Shown here: piece by piece, positions 23,312 through 35,066 of the stretch
Layout of the letters: each line of letters opens with the position of its first letter
Numbering within the stretch: the first letter of the stretch is position 1
Source: Lyophyllum atratum
Lineage: Eukaryota > Basidiomycota > Agaricomycetes > Agaricales > Lyophyllaceae
Length of the DNA: 64,000 nucleotides
Direction: 5' to 3'
Assembly (NCBI GenBank): GCA_014905825.1
Contig: JACGCN010000007.1
Coordinates: forward strand, 1,488,001-1,552,000
The notes under the pieces: model-generated
What the model saw: only the letters and a program-made list of their open reading frames with translations
Told to the model about the DNA's origin: nothing
Databases searched by the model: none
Made by a program: the position numbers and the translations under genes

Positions 23312-26300
23312 ATGTCCACCGTTGCAGAGACCAGTGCTCTGCCTGCCGCGCACGACGCCGGCACCCCTGCCTCCTATCCTAGCGAGAAAGAGGTCTCAAT
23401 GTTGGAGGAGTCAGTAGAGGAAGAGGAGACTTATGGCGACCACGACGTGTTCGTATCTTCGGTTTCCCCCTGCATGCTGCCCGCTAATGATCGATAATCT
23501 ATACAGAACGCGCCCGTTCCCTATCGACCCAGAATATGTCGAAGAAACACATCAGCTGACCTTCAGGTTCGTCTCCACTCAATTACCGTCTCCGTATCTC
23601 TTCCGTTAACCACTGCGACAGAGCGGTATTCGTTGGATGTGCACTCGGTGCTATTGGTGAGTCTTTCTCGGTCCATGTGCTACGTGCGACCCGTCTGACC
23701 CGTTCGTGTCGCAGTTGGTGCTTCGAACATCTATCTGGGGTTGAAGACCGGTTTTACCTTTGGCCCCCAACTGTTTGGTTCTATCTTCGGTTTTGCAATC
23801 CTCAAAGCCATCTCCAGGATCGTTCCCGAATCAGGACTTTTGGGTCGCTTCCTTGGCGGTCCCTTTGGTCCTAAGGAGAACTGTACCGTCCAAAGGTCAG
23901 TCCCATTCGCAGCATACTCGCATGGACCATCGCTCACGGCGTTCATCTTCACTTAAAGTGCTGCAACAGGTTCGCGTTCATCTTCTGAGTCATGGTTAGG
24001 TGATAATCAATGTGTGTTCTGTTACAGCGTCTGGTGGTTTGGGGATTCTGTTCGTCGGCGCTATTCCCGCCATGTACCGCCTCAATCTCCTTTCAGAACT
24101 TCCAGAGCAAGATATTGGCAAACTGATCGCGCTTACCACCTGTGCGGGTTTCTTCGGCGTCTTCTTCGTTATCCCTCTACGAAAGTACTACATCGTGCAT
24201 CAAAAGCTTACTTTCCCGACACCCGCTGCCACCGTACGTTACGTGTGTGTGCTACATCCTGGTCCCTTTTTGACATATGTGTCACATCATAGGCCTACAC
24301 AATCCGATCCTTGCATAGCGGTAAATCTGGCGCTGTTGCTGCCAAGAAGAAATCCCTCGCATTGTTGTACTCCTTCTGCATCACATTTGTGTACAAGGTT
24401 ATGACCGGTTATGCCCCTGGCATCGTGAGTCTCGATCATTGGGCCTAGGCTGTTCGGTTATCTGACTATCTCCATAATTTGTAGATCTACGACTGGCACG
24501 TTGGCTGGACTCTTTTCCGATTGGGCTTCACTAGCATCATTTCCCTTGAGAACTACGGCTGGTTCATTGAATGTGAGATCATAACAAACTCCGCTTTATT
24601 TGTCTCCCAGTATGACTTACAATGTACTACAGTCACACCGGCGTTTTACGGTGCAGGCATGTTGAGCGGCTTGAATGCTTCTTGGAGTTTCTGTAAGTGG
24701 TTGTGATGAGACTAGACCCAACCTAGATCTAAATCAAGATATTTTCTCTAGTTGGTGGTTCTGTCCTAGCTTGGGGAATCAGTGAGTTCTGCTGCCTTCA
24801 GCGTTTCCCGTCTCTCGCTGATGTCTCAATCACAGTTGCACCCGCCCTCGTCAAGAACGGCCTCGCGTTCGGCGTTCCCATTAGCAAAGAATTTCCTTTG
24901 GTTTCCTACCAGGCCCTGTCCTTTGAGGACCCCACGCTCTACGTCACCAGACCCTCCCCTCGCTACTGGCTCCTGTGGCCCGGTGTTTTCATGATGTTGC
25001 TTTACTCTTTTGCTGACGTCATGATCACTGTCCTGCCTCTCCTCTCGAGTAAGTCCGCCAAGATTCTTACTTTTACATGTCGCTGACGCAACGTCTTGCA
25101 GAAATCAGGATGCCTGGCAAAATCAACGTCCGCTCATGGTTCGCGCCCCGCTCAGACATCGACCCCGAAGACGAAGACCAGACCCCTCTCGAGGACCGCA
25201 TCCCCACGTCCTGGTGGACCATCGGCCTTTTCCTCAGCACCGTTATGTGCTGCGCCATCCTCGCCACCCAATTCGAAATGAACGTCGGAGAAGCCATTCT
25301 CGCCCTCATCCTCGGCTTCATCTTCTCCTTCATTGGCGTCCAGTCCTCTGGCCACACTGACGTCAACCCTGTCTCGACCGTCGCGAAGGCTTCCCAACTC
25401 ATCTTTGGTGGCATCGGCAAAGCGTCCCACCTCGCCACCAACCCCGCACGCACACTCAACTTGACCGCCGGTGTCATCGCTGGTGGCTCCGCCGCCCAGG
25501 CGGCCGATATGACTGGTGATCTGAAGACTGGATATCTTCTACGCGCGAAACCCAAAAATCAGTTCATCGCCCAGCTCGCCGGATCTGTCGTCGCTGTCTT
25601 TTTGACTTCAGGCCTATTCATCCTGTTCACCAAGGCCTCGCCTTGTATCCTGTATGTCGCGACGTTCATCTTTGACGACGTGCTGCCGTCTGACATATTT
25701 GTGCAGCCATCCTCCTGAGTCGGGTGAGTGCACATACGGTGCTCCTTCCGTATCTGCGTGGGCGGCTGTCGCGGTCGGCGTCGCGTCCCCTTCCCTTCGT
25801 GAGTAACATTAACACTATCCCCAGTAATACCACTAAGGCCGGTGTGTCGCCAGCTATCCCCGCATCTTCAGGTTACACCGCCATTGGCCTCGGTATCTTC
25901 AGCATCATCAGCTTAGTCGTTAAGGTTCGTTCTTCCACCCCATGCTCCTAACGTTGGCCCTCAAGCTCACGATGACACACTCCACAGCATTATTGGATTC
26001 CCAAAAAATACTGGGCATACGTTCCCAACTGGAACGCCGTCGGCCTGGGTTTCGTCGTGCCCCAGGTGTACTACTCGTTGGCCATGGCGGTTGGCTCCAC
26101 AGTGAACTTCTTCTGGCTGAGGAACAACCCTGCCGCCTACGATATGTACATGTTCGCTCTTGCGGTATGTGGCCCCGCTTCTCTGTCTCGTTGTAACGTC
26201 GCTTACGCGTCTCTCTCGTTCAGGCCGGTCTTCTAGCTGGTGAGGGTATCGGGGGCGTGTTCCAAGCGCTGCTCGCCGTTGTGGGTGTTGATGGGACCAG

Positions 26301-26409
26301 TAAGCACCCTTCCTTGTGCTGCAGTTGACGTGCTTCTTAATATCTTGTTCTTTCCTTCATAGAATATGGCACCGCCATCGGCTGCCCTGGCCTCGAATTC
26401 TGCGGTTGA
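23312..26409 (+). CDS. OPT-family oligopeptide/siderophore-type transporter
   Basis: A large multi-exon membrane protein starting at ATG 23312 (an in-frame ATG at 23210 is possible). It has an acidic N-terminus, then FRAVFVGCALGAIVGASNIY, LGLKTGFTFGPQLFGSIFGF, SGGLGILFVGAIPAMYRLNL, PLRKYYIVHQKLTFPTPAAT, TSIISLENYGWFIEFTPAFY, SWWTIGLFLSTVMCC, VNPVSTVAKASQLIFGGIG, AAQAADMTGDLKTGYLLRAK, and a final TKYGTAIGCPGLEFCG. These are the standard landmarks of the OPT superfamily (Pfam OPT), in the YSL-like branch that includes many fungal transporters. About twelve or more hydrophobic segments. Proton-coupled import of small peptides or metal chelates is the family role; substrate cannot be told. About fifteen short introns, no breaks seen. 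Confidence 0.9.
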
Positions 26410-27040
26410 TTTATGTAGTAGTAGTATATTATTGGCATGGTCAGATCGCTCAACGCCGGGGATCCGAGAGTTTCCTGATGTTGCTAAGTGAATTGAGGTT
26501 TCATGATTAGTATCATGTTGGGGAGGAATACTTTACGATTGTATTATACCCTTTTCTTGTTTGGACAACATCGTTCGGGGCGGTTGGTCTTGGTGTCCGA
26601 AGACAAAGTCGCTCGGACCACACAGGGAATTGTCACATATGATGCTGCCGCCTGTTACGCATTCATGAGTCTGCCACATGTCTCGTACGACTTGTTCCCT
26701 CACATCAAGGAAGAAAGTATCATACAACATTTTGAAGTTGTAAGTCCGGCGAGAATGGTCTGTAACGTATTGCACACCCCGACGTCATCTCCATATAATG
26801 AACCATGCTAGCCTCGAGACTGATCCCTAATCTTATCAGCAGGTACATAGTCATGATTGATGGAACCTGGCCGCTAGCTAGGATTTTTTGTTCTGTTGAT
26901 TCCGAATCTATCGGACCACCATCGACTTCCATTACCACGTCCATCAACATACCTACGACATAGGGGCATTCACGAATCAGGACAAACCGAACACGTCCAC
27001 AAAAGAGCGCTCTCATATAGTCCTCGTTTATCCCTTCAGC
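26410..27040. other. Intergenic region, nothing recognised
   Basis: About 630 bp between the OPT transporter and the DUF6535 gene. A minus-strand frame at 26,720-27,118 (132 codons) lacks recognisable features and I do not call it. Confidence 0.4.
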
Positions 27041-29278
27041 ATGAGCCTGTCCGGGGATGAAAAAAGTGAGAGTGCCTCTCTTGCGCACCGTTTTCAAGAC
27101 GAGTCCTCGACCATGCATTTGTCCTACAACGTCAAAGTGAGCTTATGCTGATCTTTGAAGAAACATATGATTTAAATCTCATTTGCACAGGTAGCAGACG
27201 ATACCCAGGAGCCTAACTCAAAGATGTCTGGACGTTTCGCGATACCCTTCGACCTCGACATTTAACTAAATTGTCATTCTTTTGAACAGATCCTAGAGTC
27301 TGTCAACGGATCACGAAAGGATGATTGTAGGGACAAAGCAGTACGTATTCTTTTGCCTGGCTTGTCTCTCTTCTCAACCTCGTACTTATCAGGAGGAGCC
27401 TTGGCGGTGTGGAGACCCTTACCGACATAACGTTCCGAAGACGGGAGACCATTGGGAAGACTGCCATAAGTTGGTCAAGAAATATGATAAAGACATGTGC
27501 GATGCGTGGCGGGACGAAGTCGACAAATTGCTTATTTTCGTAAGCTGCAATGATCACTGGGCGTTCCATTCTGCCCACTTACAGTTGTCATACAGGCTGG
27601 ACTTTTCTCTGCTGCAGTGACGGCTTTTACGATCGAGTCATATAAATGGCTCACAGAAGGCTCTGATGCCCTCACCCTTCACGCTCTTGCAGAAATTTCT
27701 CAGCAACTTCGGAATGCTGGCCTTGGCAATACTACTGTTTCGAATTTCTCACCAGCACCCTTCGTTCCTTCCCCGTCCGTTGTGCGAGTCAACGTATTCT
27801 GGTTTCTCAGCCTTACTTTGAGCTTGGCCACGGTACTCATTGGTATTCTTTGCATGCAATGGCTTCGTGAATATCAAAGAGAGTCCACCCTCTCCTACAA
27901 AGGTGGAGTCGCATTGCGGCAGATGAGGTATGAGGGTTTCATGACGTGGGGGGTGCCCGCGATCTTGTCTTCGTTGCCGCTACTTTTGCAAGCCGCCGTC
28001 ATATTATTCTTCGTGGGCCTTCTGGATCTCCTACGCACCTTGAATACCATCGTTGCCACCTTCGTCACTACAGCCGTGGGGATTGTACTCCTTTGCCTCA
28101 TCCTCACAACAATTGCGCCAACCTTGCAATATATCCTCACCCCAATGACCGACCTTCGAATTGCACAATGCCCGTTCAAGCCACCGCAATCATGGGCTTT
28201 TCATCGCCTTGTTTTGCATTCGGTGAACCTTATTCCACGGGGGTTCGTCTGGCCCATTCGGCGCAACTTCTCTCGCCTCGCCCGGTCATTAACGTCATTG
28301 CACGATCACAACTGGACAGATTTTGATATCCACTGGAGACATATGCGAGACGCCTCCAAAATCCGGTTTGGGACACCATTAGATATGCGGGATGGAGACG
28401 ACATTGTACATGGGTTAAGCTGGATACACAAGACCTTCACACAGAGCGTGGATGTCGTGTACCCCGTATACCACTGTTTTCGCGATTTGGAAAGCTCTGC
28501 CGCGGTCCAAGCGGTCAGCGAGACCTATCCTGACTTTGCGGACCACTTTCATGAGCTATTGGACGATCCGAGCTCCCCATACGACGCTGAAACAAGGAGG
28601 GAGATCCTCTCGACGATCGTGCTTGGTTTTTATGTTCACACACATCCAAGCCTGGAGATCTATAACCTCGAATCCCAGATCCGCATTACGAATTCCGTTG
28701 GGGTCCTATGGTTCGACCCATCGCTGCTTTTCCTACAGAAGATCTCCGACGGGTCATCATCGTACCTGCCGGCATCAGTTCCAGCTGACTTGCTCGGCCA
28801 ATTCTTGTCGTGTTTGAAGACCCATTTTTCACAGGATGTTTCGTCAATCGAGAAAGCTGTCGACATTTGGGACATCATTAATCATCTACTAGAAGGGTGG
28901 CGCCCGGGTGCGCACAATCACGCCCCAGAGTGGTCGTTTGCCATGATGGAGGAATATGAGATGTGGCTCAAACGGTCCGGCGAACTAGAGCAGCGTAAAT
29001 TCCGTGTCCAATTATGTGTCTCTGGCATGGTCACCGCGTTCCGCAGGACTAAAAACTCCCAGCATCTGTGGGCCACGTTTCCAGAATTTCGGCATGCCAT
29101 TTCGTTAATCCGGACTCTGGATGGTTATGTGGTTGCAATGGGTGGAATATCACGTATGCGGAAAGAGATAGGATGGATTGATTTGGGGCTGGAATTCGAT
29201 GACGAGGAATGGAGAGACCTAGTGAACGATATACTTCCATTACCAACTACTTTCGATACCAACTATATACCATCCTAG
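27041..29278 (+). CDS. DUF6535 membrane protein (plus-strand member of convergent pair)
   Basis: Probable start at ATG 27041 (MSLSGDEKSES...), with exon joins between about 27,140 and 27,300 not fully resolved. Clear from EEPWRCGDPYRHNVPKTGDH onward. The DUF6535 core follows: DAWRDEVDKLLIF, AGLFSAAVTAFTIESYKWL, SLTLSLATVLIGILCMQWLR, ALRQMRYEGF and SLPLLLQAAVILFFVGLLD. Four transmembrane helices are expected. A soluble C-terminal region of about 330 residues is unique to these proteins. The family is widely expanded in Agaricomycetes and has no known function. The long last exon (27,617-29,278) is intact; its stop TAG (29276-29278) overlaps the stop of the facing gene. Confidence 0.8.
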
Positions 29279-31641
29279 TCTTTTGCAGTGTCAACGTCCG
29301 TCCGAAACCCATCGAAGGACGTTTCAATCTTGGGCCAATCCCGAGAAACACAGCGAACGACCAATTCCTCCCAGCGCTGTCTGACATAAGGTGTCAGGGC
29401 TTCGGGTATCACGCCCTTTTCGATGTACTCGTTGAGGGTCAGCACGAGTGAAACCACTGTTTCAAGGCCGGGATACTTTGTTCCGCCTGAATAAAAATCA
29501 AAAGAAGGCCTGAACACTTTAACCATGCCGTAGACACATATCGACACTCGATCCTTCTGGTCAAGTCCTGGACTGAACCGTGGAACCCACTGTTCAAATT
29601 GCCCCATGATGGCAACCACTAATTCAGAGTAGGATTCCAAGTCACCGGAACCCCAGACACTTTGCTCCACAAGCCGTTGCACCAGTGCCCAAATGATTAT
29701 CGCGTTAGGGGCTGTGACGAGGTCGCGGGCTATCATGGATGAAATGGACATAAGGAACTGCTCGACTATGTCTATGGAAGTGAGATTAATTAAATCGGCT
29801 TGAAGGATAATGGTTGATGTTGGACTAACCATGCGGGAACGTAAGAATATCATGGACTGGCCAATCAATAAATGGAAGATCGTCCTGAGTGTTCAGTATG
29901 CGGACGATGGCTTCCAAAATTCAAATAGGACGCTCCAAGAGTCGGATGTGCGCGATGGTGCAGCTCCAAGAAGGATGCATTTATATTATCTCTTTTCTGT
30001 GATGCAAGTCGAAATGTATGACTCCCCATTGCGAGGTTCAGACGGTCAGCCGCCCCAGGGTTGAGTTCAGATACCGCCTGTGCTGCACTTGGGATATCCA
30101 TGTCTGAGAGACAGTGGTAAACCGAGTATACCGCGTCGAGGCTTTGCGTGAAGACCTCGTCAATCCATGTGATTCCATGTATGAGGTCTTCCAGACCACG
30201 CAGCCTCCTCCATTGACGTAGATCGTACTCTATCCAACTTTGATCGTGAAGAGAGCGTTGTATTACTATCTTGAGGAAGTTGAGAGCCGAACTACTGCTA
30301 ATCGATTTGATTGGTTCGGTACTCCACGTCGCCAGCCATAGGAAGCGCAGCCCAAGGCGGAAAAAAGCCCACGACTGGGGTGATTGCGAGCGAAGCGAGC
30401 AATCGTCTCTAAGGGCTGAACAGGGGGACAAACAGATACAAATTCCGTTTTCGCAAAAGCCACTGAAACTTGTCTCGAGGTGTATATCGTCTGAAGCGCG
30501 TTCAATTTTGATGCTTTGCACCTGGAACTTGGCTATATTATTGTTCTACTGTATGGCTATCGATTTGTGTAAAAAAATTCAATGATATCACTCGTTATCG
30601 AGTACATACTTAGCCTTGCGCAAATGATTCGGATTGCGTAGCGAGCTTTCTCCCGCAGGACGGCGGATCCATATTTTATATGCACACTGTGCCGCATGAA
30701 AGTCCCTTTCTCCGAGCACGATATATTGAAAGAATGGTGCGATTGTCGTAAGGGCGAGGAAGGTCATCGCCAGGCTGACAGCCGCTGTCACGAATACGGC
30801 CACAAATCTATTGAGGGACCACAACAGTTCCAAAAGACCAGCAAAGAATAGAACCACTGCGGATTGCAGAAGAAGCGGGAGCGACGACAGGATAGTCGGT
30901 ACTTTCCATTTCAAAAAGCCTTCGTAGCGCATTTGGCGGAGAGCTATCGCGTCCTTGTGGGTGATATGCGCATCGCGGTGATATTCGCGGATCCACTGCA
31001 TGCAGAGTATGCCAATGAGCACGGTTGTCAAACTAAGCGTGAGGCTGAGAAACCAAAAGATGTTGATTCGTACAACACTCGATGATAACCCAGATATCGT
31101 CTCAGTAACGTTGTTCGACACCTGTAGGTTAGGAGAGGGGAGTGAAGTTCGTCTGAACTCTTGCAGGAGCTCCTCCAGCACTAAACGCGTCGAAGGGTCA
31201 GTCCGGTCCTTTTGAAGCCACTTGTATGACTCGATCGTAAATGCAGTAACTGCCGCAGAAAATAGACCTGCCTGTAGTGGAGTAATTATCCATTCTGCAG
31301 CCTGAGGCTCACATCCGAAAAATTAAACTCACAAAGATGAGTAATTTGTCGACTTCGTCCTTCCACGCCTCAAGCATACCCTTATCATAGTTTTGGACAA
31401 GTGTGTGGCAGTGTTTCCAAGGTTCACCCGGCTTGGGGACAGTATAGTGGTATGGGTCTTCAGAATGCCAGGGTTGCTTGACTCTGGGCTGATCGGATAG
31501 AATACTCAGAAGTTACAGGGGCACATATCTCGCTTGCCCACTCACCGGCTCACAGGTTTCTGGGGCAGTGTTCAAAGGTCCCCGAAAGGAACTTGCCTTA
31601 GAGGTCCCTGCCCTGGACGCCGATCTTGATGTTCTTCCCAT
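29275..31641 (-). pseudogene. DUF6535 membrane protein (minus-strand member), probably frameshifted
   Basis: Start ATG at 31641 (MGRTSRSASRAGTS), intron, then HSEDPYHYTVPKPGEPWK, AWKDEVDKLLIF, AGLFSAAVTAFTIESYKWL, INIFWFLSLTLSLTTVLIG, ALRQMRYEGFLKW and SLPLLLQSAVVLFFAGLLE, all parallel to the plus-strand gene. Two irregularities. Between the FHAAQCAYK and SPQSWAFFRLG positions lie about 240 extra bases with stops (30,400-30,640), either an intron (a gtatgt donor is at about 30,607) or an insertion. Around 29,913-29,920 the frame must shift by one base for the translation to continue parallel to its partner (EAIVRILNTQDD...). I label it a probable pseudogene; it could be functional if the shift is a sequencing error or a splice site. 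Confidence 0.65.
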
Positions 31642-32153
31642 GGCTTATCTTCAGGCAAATCTCAATTCAGTAAACCACGACACAGCGCATATAGAGCTCG
31701 AATACACCTACGGTGTGGTATATCGCGTTATAAGGAGCATCATCACGAAAGAACCCAGGGCTGTGGGATTTTAACGTAACAGTCTGAGTGCATCCATGAC
31801 AAGATCTCCTTCTGGATCGAATCTGCCCACATGTGGGTTCCTAACGATCCCTGACGGTGAAACAGCACCGAAGACGATATCGATGCATACTTAAGTGTTG
31901 ATGTGCCAGTGGTCGAGGGTGTGTCGTTGGCGGTCGGTTGGCGGTCGCCCAGTCCGATGCGGCTGGGTTTGAATTCCGAATACCGCTTACCAGACCGCCA
32001 CGTGTAGCCCTCTATCTAATCTGCTTTTGACAGAGATTTTTGATACTTACTACTAGGAGAGCTTCGAGTCAACTTCGAGACCCCGCATGATGTCAAGCCC
32101 TCGGGAACTTCGAAAGGAGCTGACACAAACTGCACCCTCTCTAGTTCAGTTTT
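31642..32153. other. Intergenic region, nothing recognised
   Basis: About 510 bp. It includes short direct repeats of ttggcggtcg around 31,927-31,947 and no supported gene. Confidence 0.35.
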
Positions 32154-32379
32154 CTACTTCTTCCTGCTGCCGGAGTGGCTCATGCACGAGTACACCAACT
32201 TTTTGACGCTCTTGCATTTAGCGTAAGTGTCCTGCTTGCATCCGCATGTCTTGCCTGAAGAAATTTAATCAGCCCCAGTCTCATTGGAGGGAGGTGTGTC
32301 GCGCCGACGAACCTTGCCATCCGAAGGTAGTGATGGGGGTGGTGGTGGTCCCGCACTTGCCGCAAGCTGAGCTAGGCAT
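32154..32379 (-). CDS. Small Cys-rich basic protein (55 residues)
   Basis: Two exons joined by a 58-nt intron (32255-32312, gttcgt...cttcag) give a 55-residue protein beginning MPSSACGKCGTTTT and ending SCMSHSGSRKK. Six cysteines fall at about residues 6, 9, 26, 28, 36 and 46, giving a CxxC pair and a CxC pair. There is no signal peptide. The CxxC/CxC pattern with few aromatic residues resembles small metal-binding proteins of the metallothionein kind, but Cys density is lower than in classical fungal metallothioneins. Function is unassigned; the model rests on splice logic and on the clustered cysteines in the joined frame. Confidence 0.5.
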
Positions 32380-33070
32380 CTTAGTCCAGTAGCGAAAGGT
32401 GAGTCTTGAGCTTAATGACCAAGGATGATGCTTGGCGAGCACTTACGTTATCGAGAGTGTAGAGGAGCCTGGTGGGTTAGGAGTAAGAGTTGCTTTTCTT
32501 GCTCCTCATCGACCGCACTGAGAGTTTTATATGGGCAAAGGGCTTATCTTCCAGTATTTGTCGTGCACTGTATTCGCATTTGGTATAAATAACAGCGATG
32601 ATTATTCAAAATAGGCGCTGTAAAGTCAATCCATAGTCAAGCACTATTCGGCTTACTTGACTTCCCTCGATATGTCATCGCGCGTTGACAATGGATATCA
32701 GTCCGGTTGGCGGTCCGCGTGGATGCTGACAAGCTCGACTGTCGCCGTACGGGGTGTATGACACTGGAGCTGACTTCTTCACGATGACTTTTCTTTCCTT
32801 CATCTTCTGTTTTCGTGCGCTATTCGCCGTAAAGGTTTATCATGCGGTTTACTGTCTTCCTGGATCGTAGCGCAGGCCCTCGAGGTCAGTAGATCTCCTA
32901 TCATCAATCCGCGCGTCTATCAGAACCCATCCTTACCTCATATCATTCGATAGGCCTTCATCACTGGAACAAACTGTACGAATAACAAAAAAAAAACATT
33001 GGGCGACTACTAGTATTCCGGCACAGCGACGAACATCGTAGTCCGGGTTGTCTGGAGGGCGGCGGACGAA
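32380..33070. other. Intergenic region, nothing recognised
   Basis: About 690 bp upstream of the small Cys-rich gene and the C4 ORF. No gene supported; a poly-A run sits at about 32,988-32,998. Confidence 0.35.
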
Positions 33071-33394
33071 TTGTGTTATGTTGGTGCTTGGTGCTGCATC
33101 TGCGGGGAGGACTTCGTCAAGACTTCGTGTCCGTTGCAAGGTTGGTTCACGGCGAGGCGCATGGAGCTCGAAGAACTTATAGCGTTACGATCGCCAGATT
33201 GGCTGTGCCGCCTTTGTCGTGACAGTGTAAGACAAGCACTCGAGCAAGAATGCAGGAAAAATGGTCATCGTCGGGTTACAGGGATGGTGATGCCGATCCC
33301 TTCTGTTATCAAGCTGCAAGCACAAATTGACCGGTGTATTATCGACATGCAGAAGAAAAAGCTGAAAAAAGGTGAACGTGATACGACACTATAG
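33071..33394 (+). CDS. Small putative C4 zinc-binding protein
   Basis: An intronless frame of 107 codons. It contains CCICGE near the N-terminus and WLCRLCRDSVRQALEQ about 40 residues later, a CxxC...CxxC pair that could bind one zinc, followed by a basic tail (MQKKKLKKGERD). The layout resembles the CxFC...CxxC proteins carried by the large transposon at 43-48 kb, though sequence identity outside the cysteines is low. The start may lie further upstream in a missed exon. It ends at the 3' side of the initiator tRNA gene, overlapping it by two bases. Confidence 0.4.
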   Translation: MCYVGAWCCICGEDFVKTSCPLQGWFTARRMELEELIALRSPDWLCRLCRDSVRQALEQECRKNGHRRVTGMVMPIPSVIKLQAQIDRCIIDMQKKKLKKGERDTTL

Positions 33395-33473
33395 CAGCAA
33401 CTTGTTTCGATCAAGTGACCTCGGGGTTTCATGTGGTATGGGCCCCGCGCGCTTCCAACTGCGCCATGCTGCT
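33393..33473 (-). tRNA. Initiator tRNA-Met (CAT) with 9-nt intron
   Basis: Read on the minus strand. Acceptor AGCAGCA pairs fully with TGCTGCT. The D arm is GCGC...GCGC. The anticodon stem CGGGG/CCCCG encloses CCCATA, then nine extra bases (CCACATGAA), then A. The T arm is ACTTG/CAAGT with loop ATCGAAA. The A1:U72 pair, the run of G:C pairs at the base of the anticodon stem and the ATCGAAA (not TTCRANY) T loop are eukaryotic initiator marks. The intron sits at the canonical position after base 37. Mature length is 72 nt plus added CCA. No copy duplication seen in the window. Confidence 0.88.
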
Positions 33474-34171
33474 ATACGTAAATGTCGTTAATGTGCTATA
33501 ACTTGGCATGAAGAAATGTATGGAGGAGGCGTACCTGGATAGAACTGTGCCAGAGGGGATTCCTCCGATCCTAGCGGGCGCGGCTTTTGAAGGCGATGTT
33601 TATACTGGACTTCATGCATCATGCTCTATCCTGATTGTTTTGAAATTTTGAGTAGGACAGCACAAGCCAAGAATGGTCAAGAAAAACGGGGTGGACAGCG
33701 ATGGCATTAGAGATCGGTGATTAGACGCATAACATGAATATAAAAAGTCGCCCACAACGTTGTATATCACCCTGTGGTATCCATGCTGCTGGCCGGCTTA
33801 AATCAAGATCGATAATTGGACGACTCACGATCAAGTTCAATACTGAGAGATATTGGCCAACAGGAGGCGACTCACATCGTCAGATAATTAGATATGACCA
33901 CATAACTTCGCCGTCTACTGATAGTTCGAGGCAACGTTGCACGTGTACCGTAGCTCGACAAATGGGACGCAGCGAGCAAGGTGATTACAGGATTTAGCGC
34001 TCAGCCACGAGTGGCACTGAGTGGCATGGTTGACCAACGGCGATGCAGATTTCCCAAAAAGGAAAGATGACACGAGACGACACGTCGCTTCGGTGTTTAA
34101 CAAACTCTCACCAAGTCCATGCCCACCCTTGGTCACCTCTAACCCTGTCCTCCTCCTCCTCCTCCCACACC
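33474..34171. other. Intergenic region between tRNA and SPC2-like gene
   Basis: About 700 bp, no gene supported. A pyrimidine/TCC run (tcctcctcctcctcc) directly precedes the SPC2 start codon. Confidence 0.4.
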
Positions 34172-35066
34172 ATGGCTCCCCCCAGAAAAGTAGCAAAAAC
34201 CAACGGCCGTGACGCCCGCACACCCAGCCCAAGCCGCCCTAACGCAGCCTCGTCATCGGCCGCGTCCTCCCCGGAGCGACCAGCAGGGCCCCTCAGCATC
34301 CCCGTTCCACCCAAAGACCGCGAAGTCGTCAAGGTCAACAACGCCAACCCCATCGACCTTAAGCATGCCTGCGACGATGCCCTCAAACGCGTGAGTACCC
34401 CTCCTCCCCCTAGCGGTGCTTAAACGGCGCGAACTGAATGACCCCTTGGTAGTACCTTGCCAGGCCCGACTTGTTCAAGCAGATCCACCTGCACACGGAT
34501 GTACGATTAGCGCTGGGTTGGCTTAGCGTGTTTGTGGCTGCTGGGACGGCGTTGTATGGATATAAAGTCGCGTTTGAGAAATCGAAGCCGGTGGTGTGGG
34601 CAGGGCTGGCGCTGTGAGTTTATCTTTGTCTCAGCGCAAAGTCTGAAGTCTGATTTGGCGGTGACATAGCTATATCGCCCTCACAGCGATTCAGACACTC
34701 TATGCGTATTTCATTGAAGGCGAGATCGTGTTTGTTGGCAAGCGAAAAACATTTTCAAAGAGGGTGCGTTCATCCTCATGATATCTTGAACTTCTGTTCC
34801 AACCTTATTTCCAGATAATCACGGAAAGAATAACCATATCCTCCACTACCAAACCCGTGAAGAAGACCAACCCCCCTCAATACTCCCTTTCTCTACACTA
34901 CGTACGGTCCACCAGCGGGGGCAAATCTCTGTTGGCCAAAGGCAAGACGCAAGGAGCCAAGGAGTACAACGCTTTCTTTGACGAGCCAGGTACCCTGGAT
35001 CAGGAGCGGTTCGAGCAGTGGGTAGGCGAGCTGGTGGAGAAGACGATGGAGGGCAAGACATCATAG
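34172..35066 (+). CDS. SPC2: Signal peptidase complex subunit 2 (SPC2/SPCS2)
   Basis: Start ATG 34172 after a pyrimidine-rich leader; a Ser/Pro-rich cytosolic N-terminus of about 50 residues, then VKVNNANPIDLKHACDDALK, RYLARPDLFKQIHLHTDVR, two transmembrane segments (LGWLSVFVAAGTALYGY and VVWAGLALYIALTAIQTLYA), then a cytosolic C-terminus (GEIVFVGKRK, YSLSLHYVRS, KEYNAFFDEPGTLDQERFEQ). This is the SPC25 family layout: a small non-catalytic ER-membrane subunit that stabilises the signal peptidase at the translocon. Three introns. Intact and of normal length. Confidence 0.92.

Noticed and set aside
26720..27118. 132-codon minus-strand ORF between the OPT and DUF6535 genes
   Set aside because: No domain and it overlaps the likely first exon of the DUF6535 gene; insufficient evidence.
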